A DNA stretch of 20,577 nucleotides from an uncultured Prevotellaceae bacterium (GTDB lineage: Bacteria > Bacteroidota > Bacteroidia > Bacteroidales > Bacteroidaceae). Below are positions 8,116 through 14,920 of the stretch, one piece after another. Numbering within the stretch: the stretch's first letter is position 1; each line of letters opens with the position of its first letter. A program made the translations under genes and the position numbers. The notes beneath the pieces were generated by a model. It made no database searches and was not told the origin of the DNA. It was given only the letters and a program-made list of their open reading frames with translations. The stretch lies in NCBI GenBank assembly GCA_947306845.1, contig CAMZHP010000016.1:1-20577 (forward strand). The letters are read 5' to 3'.

Positions 8116-8397
8116 ATGCACTTTGAAAACCATCGACTGACATGTGCGCCCCTGAATTCTGACAGTTTAGCCATGGGCAAACTGACAGATCAACTAGGCT
8201 ACTTTGCCTCTTTCCACAAGACGAGGACTATTATCGGAAATCTCACCAACGTATTGGATGAGAAAAAAACATCACGCAAACTATCCTGCAAGAATCCCCA
8301 GACAACAGAGCTAGAATCATTGCTCACAGAGCGAAATCGACCGACGGAACTTCCACCTCGCTGCATGAAGAAAAAAGGAAAATTCTCCCTTAATTAG
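8116..8397 (+). CDS. Unrecognised small ORF, about 93 codons
   Basis: The frame is open from a TTG at 8101, with an ATG at 8116 and another at 8173. The product is basic and hydrophilic (MHFENHRLTCAP..., ending in CMKKKGKFSLN), with no membrane segment, signal peptide or domain that I know. A hairpin (8163-8184) holds the second ATG in its loop. It ends 26 bp before a good intrinsic terminator, so it could be a small gene with its own terminator. Equally, the stretch could be the structured leader of the sigma-like gene at 8515 with the frame open by chance. Low confidence as a protein. Confidence 0.3.
   Translation: MHFENHRLTCAPLNSDSLAMGKLTDQLGYFASFHKTRTIIGNLTNVLDEKKTSRKLSCKNPQTTELESLLTERNRPTELPPRCMKKKGKFSLN
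8163..8184 (+). other. Small hairpin with ATG in the loop
   Basis: CAGTTT, a bulged A, GCC, loop ATG, GGC and AAACTG form a 9-bp stem. The heptamer CTGACAG occurs directly at both sides (8159-8165 and 8182-8188). It may shape the leader RNA of the sigma-like gene; a chance hairpin of this size is possible. Confidence 0.35.
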
Positions 8398-8423
8398 CTA
8401 GCGAAAAAGCCTACCGCAGAAGT

Positions 8424-8462
8424 TCCGGACTTTCTCAGAAAACAGAGAAGTTCGGATTTTTT
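8424..8462 (+). terminator. Intrinsic terminator upstream of the sigma-like gene
   Basis: TCCGGACTTTCTC (from 8424) pairs with GAGAAGTTCGGA (8445-8456), with one bulged T and one G-T pair, around an AGAAAACA loop. Six T follow directly. It lies 52 bp before the sigma-like start codon, and no convincing promoter is seen after it, so it may act as an attenuator rather than a simple gene end. Confidence 0.7.
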
Positions 8463-8514
8463 CTTCCCTAAACTACCACTACACTTTTACAACTCACTAA
8501 ATAATGCGACATCT

Positions 8515-9477
8515 ATGAACCATCTCAATAAACGCACCTTTTCCTCTCTTAGTCCGGAGGACGTCCAGAAACTTTTCCACCGCCTCAAGACAGACGAGAA
8601 ATTTTGCCATGCTTTCTTCTACGGAGAGGAAAACGAAACCTACTCCATGTGTGATATCAGGAAATACATCACCAAATGTGTGAGGTCCACTTACCAATAC
8701 CAGATGTCAAAAGAGGATTTTGGAACCATCATGTATGAGAAATTCTGGGATGACGGCACTTGGCATGTATTGGACACCTTCTCAGGCAAGTCTCTCGACA
8801 ACTGGCTCTTCACGGTCACTTTCCACACCATCACTGGCTATCTCAAGCAACAGAGGATCATCAAGGATGTGAGGCAGTGCACCGCCAAGAACACCAAAGT
8901 CAACCTGAAGAAACAGACTCCGGAAGGATGCAAGATGATCATTGACGAGGTCATGCCCAAAGGTGATGACCATGATTTGCTGATCAAGATCTATGTGGAG
9001 AGAGAAACAGAAGATCTGATTATGAAAGCAATGAAAATGGACTCCAACGAATTCAAGAAAGTAAGGGATATGGCAGAGAATTATTTCAAGTTTCGCCTTG
9101 TCAACTCCAACTATGTCTATGAGGAGTATGTCGTTACAGACAAGTCACCCCGCTACGTCACCACATCCGTGGATTTGGAAGACGCGATGGGCATGTTTGT
9201 GCAGACCAACAACGTGTTCAGCGATGTCTTTGGCGTTAATCTTGCCAACGGAGAGATTGAGGCACGGGCCATGGAGTTCATCAACAACTTTGTCACCAAC
9301 ATCCTTCGTTGGAAGGAGCGCGATGTCTTTATCTTCACGGAGAGACGGAAAGGCACCAAGCCTGAGGATGTCGCCAAGACATTGGGATGCCGCCGTGACT
9401 ATGTGGACACCCGCTACTCACGTCTCAATGCTATCTTCGACGAGAAGTTCCGGTTGTGGTGGTTCTCCCATACGTAA
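8515..9477 (+). CDS. Atypical sigma-70-family (ECF-like) sigma factor
   Basis: A cytoplasmic protein of 320 residues. Residues 60-115 resemble sigma region 2: EDFGTIMYEKFWDDGTW (67-83), then DTFSGKSLDNWLFTVTFHTITGYLKQQR (from 87), matching the F-x-x-WL-x-x-I-x-x-x-x-x-x-D-x-x-R pattern. Residues 255-312 resemble region 4: WKERDVF (266-272) and the helix-turn-helix KPEDVAKTLGCRRDYVDTRYSR (from 282). Between them lies a linker of about 140 residues, far longer than in ordinary ECF factors, so the protein is about 1.5 times the usual ECF length. No anti-sigma gene is adjacent. The start ATG overlaps the TGA of a 4-codon frame (8504-8518). It converges on the capsule operon, with a shared terminator 1 bp after its stop. 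It may be a divergent phage/plasmid-type regulator; the sigma call is from pattern, not alignment. Confidence 0.65.
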   Translation: MNHLNKRTFSSLSPEDVQKLFHRLKTDEKFCHAFFYGEENETYSMCDIRKYITKCVRSTYQYQMSKEDFGTIMYEKFWDDGTWHVLDTFSGKSLDNWLFTVTFHTITGYLKQQRIIKDVRQCTAKNTKVNLKKQTPEGCKMIIDEVMPKGDDHDLLIKIYVERETEDLIMKAMKMDSNEFKKVRDMAENYFKFRLVNSNYVYEEYVVTDKSPRYVTTSVDLEDAMGMFVQTNNVFSDVFGVNLANGEIEARAMEFINNFVTNILRWKERDVFIFTERRKGTKPEDVAKTLGCRRDYVDTRYSRLNAIFDEKFRLWWFSHT

Positions 9478-9478
9478 G

Positions 9479-9536
9479 TGACAAAAGACAATCACCGCCG
9501 TCATCCAGGGATGACGGCGGTGATTGTCTTTTGTCA
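9479..9536. terminator. Bidirectional terminator, perfect 28-bp inverted repeat
   Basis: The arms 9479-9506 and 9509-9536 are exact reverse complements around AG. The G+C-rich inner 14-15 bp is flanked by ATTGTCTTTTGTC on whichever strand is transcribed, so it works in both directions. It starts 1 nt after the sigma-like stop and lies 49 bp past the stop of the nucleotidyltransferase gene on the other strand. Confidence 0.85.
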
Positions 9537-9585
9537 GAGGTGACAGCCCGAAAGCAACTTTCTTTATGTCGGTAGGCAATGATGA

Positions 9586-10317
9586 TCAGCCGAAAAGCCG
9601 TTGTGCTTCCTCATAGCTATCGAGCGAACCGATGTCGTAGCGGCTGCCAGGCATTTTCCAGGCGTGAATGGCGGTGACGTCCACCAGATAATGTGCTAGA
9701 TTGCCTGGCGCGTCGAAACCGCAGCCGTGGTTCATGCAGTCCCGGATCAGCGGCATGTCTGCACGTCTGTAGATGTAAAAAGGAGGTACGGCCCATTCTG
9801 AGACGGGCTCTGATGGCTTTTCTTGCATCTGAAGCACCCTCATGTCATCATTGATGGCTATCACACCAGTACGCTGAAGTCGTTTTAGCGATGGCTCATG
9901 GTAGAACATGATGACAGATGTCTTTTTCTCCTTGAAGAAGTCCACGAAGCCCTGAAATGAGAAATCCAGGATGTTGTCTGCTGCCAGCACCATGATGTCA
10001 TCGTCTACGGCACATTGGTTGATGGCCAATAGCAGGTCCCTGACGGCGCCTAGCCGGTTTTCGTTGCTGGTTGTTCCGTCGTCGATGACCCGTATGGGCT
10101 TCTGGTAGTCAGTCTCCCTGAGCCATTCCTCAAAGATGGGTGCAAACTTGTGATTGGTGACAATGATATGCTCATCAATATCTTCAATGAGGTCGATGTC
10201 GTCAAGCATGCGTCCCAAAATGGTTTTTTTGCCCACTTTCAACAAGGGCTTGGGGAAATTCTCGGTCAGGGGGTAAAGCCTTGTGGCATAGCCCGCTGCG
10301 ATGATGATATTCTGCAT
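9586..10317 (-). CDS. Sugar-1-phosphate nucleotidyltransferase
   Basis: A cytoplasmic enzyme of 243 residues in the NTP_transferase (RmlA/GlmU-like) family, which joins a sugar 1-phosphate to an NTP to give an NDP-sugar. The nucleotide loop AAGYATRLYPLT (7-18) and FPKPLLKVG (21-29) follow the consensus G-x-x-TR-L-x-P-L-T...PKP; the metal-binding Asp lies in VLAADNILDF (109-118), and MQEKP resembles the usual EKP sugar-site motif. No LbH domain is attached, so it is a minimal transferase. It is the last gene of the polysaccharide operon, 21 bp after the galacturonokinase-like gene, which would make its sugar 1-phosphate. The base and sugar cannot be read with certainty; UDP-GalA formation is my inference from the neighbour. 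Confidence 0.87.
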   Translation of the reverse strand: MQNIIIAAGYATRLYPLTENFPKPLLKVGKKTILGRMLDDIDLIEDIDEHIIVTNHKFAPIFEEWLRETDYQKPIRVIDDGTTSNENRLGAVRDLLLAINQCAVDDDIMVLAADNILDFSFQGFVDFFKEKKTSVIMFYHEPSLKRLQRTGVIAINDDMRVLQMQEKPSEPVSEWAVPPFYIYRRADMPLIRDCMNHGCGFDAPGNLAHYLVDVTAIHAWKMPGSRYDIGSLDSYEEAQRLFG

Positions 10318-10338
10318 AATGTTGGGGGTCGGTTATGC

Positions 10339-11526
10339 TTATAGAAAATCAACGCCATTGCTGGTGTTGCAGAAGAACACCTTGAAGGAGTCACGGTATT
10401 GTGGGAATGCCTTGAGGTATTCTTGTGTCACATACTCACGGATGCTGTCCTCTTTCATGGGGTCAACCAGGGCAATGCAGGCACCTTTGAAGCCTGCCCC
10501 GCTGAAACGGCCGCCATAAATGCCATCTGTACGGCGCATGATCTTGTATAGTTCTATCAACTCAGGAGAACCACATTCATAGTTGTTCATCGAACTCTCG
10601 CAGCTCTCGAATATCAGTTGGCCAAAGGCTTTGATATCACCTTTTTTCCACGCCTCCACCCCAGCTTCCACACGGTCGCACTCAGTATAGAAGTGGCGGG
10701 CGCGCTTGGCAAAACGCTCGGGCATGCGCTCGCCATATTTCTCCAGCAACTCCTCGGGGACATCATGCAACCGGGTGTCCTGCAGTTCCTTCAAAGGAAT
10801 GTTCTCGTAGGCTTGCATCATCCATGCTGCCGTCTTGCACTCCGACACGCGCAAGTTGTAGTCGGTGCCAGTGAGCTTACGGGTCACGCCGCTGAAGAAG
10901 ATGCCGATTTTGAAAGGAAGGTCTCTTTTGCCATCACCAAACTGAAGTATCTTGTATTCAGAAGTCTCGGTGTCAAGGTACAGAAGTTTTTCAGCCTCAC
11001 ACAGCACTACACAGGCCTGGTCGAGAATACCGTTGTTGAGGCCCACATAAGTGCGTTCTGCCATAGAGGCGTATTTGATGACCTGCATCTTTTCTAGTCT
11101 CAAGTTGTTGACCTTGTCCAATGCTTTGACGAATCCGCAGAGCAAGGCGGCTGAGGAAGATAGACCGCCGATGGGCATGGAACCTTTTACTACGCCACGG
11201 ATGCCTTTCTGCAACTGGAAATCCTTTTGCAGCGACCACACGGCACCGCGGAGATAGTCGCCCCAGTTGTGTTGCTTGGAGTCAATCTCTCGCCTCACAT
11301 TGAAGGTCATCAGTCCTTCGAAAGAGAGGGAGCACATTTCTACTTTGCCAGTATCTGTGGCAGAAAACAGGAATTCTATACCGCTGTCAAAAGCGAAACC
11401 GCTCACCAGACCATGCTGATGGTCGACATGGGCACCCAATGGGCAAATGCGATAGGGTGAAAACAATTGGTAAAGGGCGTCTCCTTTTCCAAAAAACGTA
11501 CGATATGCCTGAAATAAGTCCAACAT
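10339..11526 (-). CDS. GHMP kinase, galacturonokinase-like
   Basis: A cytoplasmic sugar kinase of 395 residues in the galactokinase branch of the GHMP superfamily. All three GHMP motifs are present: SPYRICPLGAHVDHQHG (23-39), the ATP loop PIGGLSSSAAL (118-128) and GGRFSGAGFKGACIAL (338-353); the catalytic-base segment NNGILDQ (164-170) is also intact. True galactokinases read GEHTDYNGG in motif 1, where the Glu contacts the C6 hydroxyl. Here it is GAHVDHQHG, with Ala instead of Glu. The PYRICPLGAH-DHQ form and NWGDYLRGAVWSLQ (87-100) strongly recall plant galacturonokinase as I remember it. I therefore favour GalA (or another uronic acid) as substrate over galactose. The 5' leader holds a tandem repeat; the nucleotidyltransferase follows after 21 bp. 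Confidence 0.82.
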   Translation of the reverse strand: MLDLFQAYRTFFGKGDALYQLFSPYRICPLGAHVDHQHGLVSGFAFDSGIEFLFSATDTGKVEMCSLSFEGLMTFNVRREIDSKQHNWGDYLRGAVWSLQKDFQLQKGIRGVVKGSMPIGGLSSSAALLCGFVKALDKVNNLRLEKMQVIKYASMAERTYVGLNNGILDQACVVLCEAEKLLYLDTETSEYKILQFGDGKRDLPFKIGIFFSGVTRKLTGTDYNLRVSECKTAAWMMQAYENIPLKELQDTRLHDVPEELLEKYGERMPERFAKRARHFYTECDRVEAGVEAWKKGDIKAFGQLIFESCESSMNNYECGSPELIELYKIMRRTDGIYGGRFSGAGFKGACIALVDPMKEDSIREYVTQEYLKAFPQYRDSFKVFFCNTSNGVDFL

Positions 11527-11558
11527 ATGATGTTCGTTTTTATGATGTAATGTCTATA

Positions 11559-11606
11559 CTCCTAATCTCCTAATCTCCTAATCTCCTAATCTCCTACACT
11601 CCTACA
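11559..11606. repeat. Six-unit 8-bp tandem repeat carrying GGAG
   Basis: Four copies of CTCCTAAT (11559-11590) are followed by two of CTCCTACA (11591-11606). On the coding (minus) strand each unit carries TAGGAG, a Shine-Dalgarno-like sequence. The array fills the gap between the GT4 stop (11610) and the kinase start (11526). Such a repeat is prone to slippage, so copy number may vary among strains. Confidence 0.9.
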
Positions 11607-11609
11607 CAC

Positions 11610-12812
11610 CTATTCCAATTTCCTTCTTTCCGTGAAATACTTGTCATATCCTTCTAGCAATGCCTTGCTCGTATGCTCCCAGCTCAGATGGTTGATGATG
11701 CGGTCACGACCATAGGCTGACATTCGCTGGCGCATTCGCTCATCCTCAAGCAGCAGGATGATTTTGTCGGCCAGGTCTCGCGCATTGTTGGGAACGGCAT
11801 ACAGAGAGGCATCCTGGGCGGAATAGCGACCCTCGGTGAGGTCAAACTGGACGATGGGCTTGCCCAATGCCATATACTCGAGTATCTTGTTCATCGTGCT
11901 CTTGTCGTTCATGGCATTGTATTTATCCGGATTGACACACACATCGGCGGTGTTGATATAGTTGAGAAGGGTTTCGTCGGGCACGCGCCCAGTGAATTCA
12001 ACGATATCGTCGAGTCCCATGGAATGGCATTGTCGGCGAAGGGCTTCCAGATGGGGTCCACCTCCCACAATACCCCAGAAAATGTCGTTACGGTGTAGCT
12101 CGTTGCGGATATAATGTGCTGCCTCCAGAAGATATTCGATGCCTTCCTGCTGACCGATAACCCCCAGATACCCCACCATATACTTCTTGCCCCGTTTGAT
12201 TGCAGGCTTGGGGGGAGAAATCCGCAGCCGCTCCAACTTGGGACCGCTTCGGAGCACGAAGACATCCTCCTCTTTCATGCCGCCCCGTTCGATGGCAATT
12301 TTCTTATAGCTCTCATTCGTCACGAATGCGAAGGCGCAATGTTTGTAGGTCTGACGCTCTAGCCACAACTGGCTTTTGTAAAGCAATCCCGAGGACTTGC
12401 CAAACTTGGCCTCATAGAGTTCGGGGCAGATGTCGTGATGGTCGAAGACATAATCCACGCCTTTGCGCCTGAACCATCTGGCCACCAGATAGATGTCATC
12501 GGGAGGGTTGCAGCCGTGGATGACATGGAAACCACGCTCCTTATATATCTTGCGGGCCAGACGAAGTTCCTCGCGAAGGGCACAGAAATATTCCCTGGCA
12601 TATCCTAAGGCTCCGTTGCCCTCTACCGGCATGTCGTGGCGGTGGATATGCACGCCTTGCAGATATTCATACTCTTTCTCATACCCTTTCCCTTTGGGAC
12701 TGATGACAGACACCTCATAGCCGTTTTCAGCCAATGTGGTTGCTTCCTGCCACACACGGGTGTCGAAAGGCACGGGGAGGTTTTCTACTATGATGAGGAT
12801 TTTTCTCTGCAT
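11610..12812 (-). CDS. GT4-family glycosyltransferase
   Basis: 400 residues with two Rossmann-like halves (GT-B fold) and no signal peptide; such enzymes work at the inner face of the inner membrane. The N-terminal half opens with ILIIVENLPVPFDTRVWQEA (5-24), typical of Glyco_transf_4 domains, with HGCNPPDDIYLVARW after residue 95. The C-terminal donor half has MVGYLGVIGQQEGIEYLLEA (from about 212), GGGPHLEAL, and KILEYMALGKPIVQFDLTEGR, which holds the first Glu of the E-x7-E motif in the form EYMALGKPIVQFD. The sugar is unknown. It lies in the polysaccharide operon 17 bp after the dehydrogenase gene; the GGAG tandem repeat follows its stop. GT4 call firm, donor and acceptor open. Confidence 0.87.
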   Translation of the reverse strand: MQRKILIIVENLPVPFDTRVWQEATTLAENGYEVSVISPKGKGYEKEYEYLQGVHIHRHDMPVEGNGALGYAREYFCALREELRLARKIYKERGFHVIHGCNPPDDIYLVARWFRRKGVDYVFDHHDICPELYEAKFGKSSGLLYKSQLWLERQTYKHCAFAFVTNESYKKIAIERGGMKEEDVFVLRSGPKLERLRISPPKPAIKRGKKYMVGYLGVIGQQEGIEYLLEAAHYIRNELHRNDIFWGIVGGGPHLEALRRQCHSMGLDDIVEFTGRVPDETLLNYINTADVCVNPDKYNAMNDKSTMNKILEYMALGKPIVQFDLTEGRYSAQDASLYAVPNNARDLADKIILLLEDERMRQRMSAYGRDRIINHLSWEHTSKALLEGYDKYFTERRKLE

Positions 12813-12829
12813 GAAATGGGGGTTTGTTA

Positions 12830-14161
12830 TCAGGCATTATGCTGGTTGATGTCACCCCAGGAGATGCCGTCATAGATGCCATCGTAGTCCACTTCCCTCC
12901 ATTGTCTCACCAAGTCAACAATGATCTTGTGCGGATATTGCTCCAACAGACGCTCAAACTCCTTCTCCTTATTGGCAATCACAAGTATGTCGGATGATGC
13001 GCAAACTGAATCGAGGTCGCTGGTGATAAAATGTTGCAAATGGGGTATCTTGGCCATGATGAAATCCTTGTTGGTGCCGGTGAGCTCGCTTACCACGACA
13101 TTTTTGTCATAGATGCGTATCTCACAACCCTTGCCCAGCAGTCGTTCCACCACGTCAACTATGGGAGAGCATCGCAAGTCATCGGTGCCAGACTTGAAGC
13201 TTAGGCCCAGAATGCCCACCTTCCGCTTGCCTTTGGACAGGATGGCCTGCACGGCGTTTTCTTTTTGGTTCTCATTGCTGGGATGGATGCTGTCGATCAC
13301 AGGAACATCTACATAGAGGTCATGGGCCAGCGTACGCAGGGCCTTCATGTCCTTGGGAAGGCACGACCCGCCGTATGCAAAGCCTGGTTTGAAATAGTAG
13401 GGGGATATGTTGAGCTGACGATCCTTGCAGAAAATCTCCATCACCTTGTGGCTGTCGATGTTGAGACCCTTGCAGATGTTGCCCACTTCATTGCCGAACA
13501 CGATTTTCAGTGCGTGGAAGGTGTTGTTCACATATTTCATGATCTCTGCCACTTTGATGTCAGTGACGAGAAACTCTGCTGGGAAATCCTTGTAAAGCTC
13601 GCGCATCACGTCCTCGGCGCGTTCGCTGTCGGTGCCGATGAGGGTGAGGGGAGGGTGGAAGTAGTCGTTGACGCTCGTTCCTTCGCGCAGAAATTCGGGA
13701 TTGCTCACAACAGCGAAGTCTTGGTTCCGCTTTTTGCCGCTTTCCTTTTCGATGATTCTCCCTACTTCCTCATTGGTGCCGGGAAGCACGGTCGAGCGGA
13801 TGGCGATGATGTGAAAACTGTCTTTCTTGCTAAGTGCCTGACCGATGCGTTTGGCCACGGCGAAGATATAGCTGAGGTTGAGGTGCCCTTCCTTGCTGGA
13901 GGGTGTTCCAACTACGATGAAAGAGATGTCGCTCTCCATCACGGCCTCAGAGGCATCCATGGTAGCCCGCATTCGTCCGGTGGCATGCGCCTCGGCACAG
14001 AGCTCGGCAATGCTTTCCTCGATGATGGTGGGTTTGCCTTCATTGATGAGCCTCACTTTGTTCTCGTTCACATCGACACCAATCACATGATGGCCGAGCT
14101 TGGTGAGACAGGCCGCACCCACGCAGCCCACATATCCTAATCCGAAAATGCTGATGTTCAT
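12830..14161 (-). CDS. Nucleotide-sugar dehydrogenase, AlgD-like (GDP-mannose 6-dehydrogenase)
   Basis: 443 residues. An NAD-binding loop GLGYVGCVGAACL (7-19) starts the protein; RSTVLPGT (122-129), NPEFLREGT (154-162), PGFAYGGSCLPKD (259-271) with the catalytic Cys267, and LGLSFKSGTDDLRCSPIVDV follow in the order of UDP-Glc/GDP-Man dehydrogenases. These oxidise C6 of the sugar to a carboxylate with two NAD+. Several segments (IFGLGYVG, the spacing to the active Cys, GLSFK-GTDDLR-SP, KIPH, ASSDILV) match what I recall of Pseudomonas AlgD more closely than UDP-glucose dehydrogenases, so GDP-mannuronate is the first guess; UDP-glucuronate remains possible. It is intact, lies between wecG-like and GT4 genes, and supplies an acidic sugar to the polysaccharide. 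Confidence 0.88.
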   Translation of the reverse strand: MNISIFGLGYVGCVGAACLTKLGHHVIGVDVNENKVRLINEGKPTIIEESIAELCAEAHATGRMRATMDASEAVMESDISFIVVGTPSSKEGHLNLSYIFAVAKRIGQALSKKDSFHIIAIRSTVLPGTNEEVGRIIEKESGKKRNQDFAVVSNPEFLREGTSVNDYFHPPLTLIGTDSERAEDVMRELYKDFPAEFLVTDIKVAEIMKYVNNTFHALKIVFGNEVGNICKGLNIDSHKVMEIFCKDRQLNISPYYFKPGFAYGGSCLPKDMKALRTLAHDLYVDVPVIDSIHPSNENQKENAVQAILSKGKRKVGILGLSFKSGTDDLRCSPIVDVVERLLGKGCEIRIYDKNVVVSELTGTNKDFIMAKIPHLQHFITSDLDSVCASSDILVIANKEKEFERLLEQYPHKIIVDLVRQWREVDYDGIYDGISWGDINQHNA

Positions 14162-14203
14162 GCTATTTGTTTTTGCTGACTCAATGGTTGGGCTTTCGGC
14201 TGT

Positions 14204-14920
14204 TTATCCTATCTTGATGATATTCCATACAAACAAAATATTTCCCAGTATGTAACGCCGCCATAGCCTGCGAGGTTCTTTGATGAGCCGGTACAGCCAT
14301 TCCAATGAGTGAACTTGCAAGAATCTTGGAGCCCTTTTGACGGTTCCGGCGTAAAAATCAAAAACAGCGCCAATTGTGCCTACGTGGCAATCAATGTCTA
14401 GTTCATTCCAATGTTCCCACACCCATTTCTCTTGTTTGGGAGCCGTCATGCCGATCCACAGCAAATCAGGTTTTTCCTTGTTGATAAAGTCGATGATGGC
14501 ACGGTTGTCAGAATCGGAAAACGCAGGCTTATAGGGAGGTGAGTATGTGGCAATTTGAATATTGGGATAGTCAACGCTTCCTTTTTGCCGTATCAATGAG
14601 AGTACATGATTGCTGCTGCCCATAAAAACACATTTGCCTCCCCTCTGATTCAGCTTCTCCATTTCTATCTCAAACACATCCCATCCAGCTACCCTTTCTG
14701 TCGGGCGCGACACAGGTTTGCGAAGCATTTTGCATGCTAGGACGATGCTGGCACCATCTGGAACAAGGTAGTCCCCTTTCTCCAATGCTGAGGCAAAATC
14801 CATATCTTTTTGTGCCACATTATAGGAATGCGCATTGATGGTGTTGATAAGGTATTTCCCGGCAGGAATTGACCTGACGCTTTCCTTGGAGGGAAGCAAA
14901 TGCAATTGAGACAGTCTCAT
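14204..14920 (-). CDS. WecG/TagA/CpsF-family glycosyltransferase (GT26)
   Basis: 238 residues, the usual size of the family. Characteristic segments are INTINAHSYNVAQKD (25-39), DYLVPDGASIV (50-60), RVAGWDVFE (76-84), PDLLWIGMTAPKQEKWV, GAVFDFYAGTVKRAPRFLQ and LEWLYRLIKEPRRLWRRY near the C-terminus. GT26 enzymes add ManNAc or ManNAcA to a lipid-linked GlcNAc, or extend capsule repeat units, on the cytoplasmic membrane face. The basic, amphipathic C-terminus (YRLIKEPRRLWRRYILGN) probably binds the membrane. Its ATG overlaps the upstream GT4 stop in an ATGA (14917-14920), a sign of translational coupling. The donor is unknown. Gap to the dehydrogenase gene is 42 bp with no clear promoter. Confidence 0.9.
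   Translation of the reverse strand: MRLSQLHLLPSKESVRSIPAGKYLINTINAHSYNVAQKDMDFASALEKGDYLVPDGASIVLACKMLRKPVSRPTERVAGWDVFEIEMEKLNQRGGKCVFMGSSNHVLSLIRQKGSVDYPNIQIATYSPPYKPAFSDSDNRAIIDFINKEKPDLLWIGMTAPKQEKWVWEHWNELDIDCHVGTIGAVFDFYAGTVKRAPRFLQVHSLEWLYRLIKEPRRLWRRYILGNILFVWNIIKIG

Noticed and set aside
13265..14140. A 291-codon open frame on the plus strand opposite the dehydrogenase gene
   Set aside because: It is the antisense shadow of a gene with clear family motifs; the translation has no recognisable domain.
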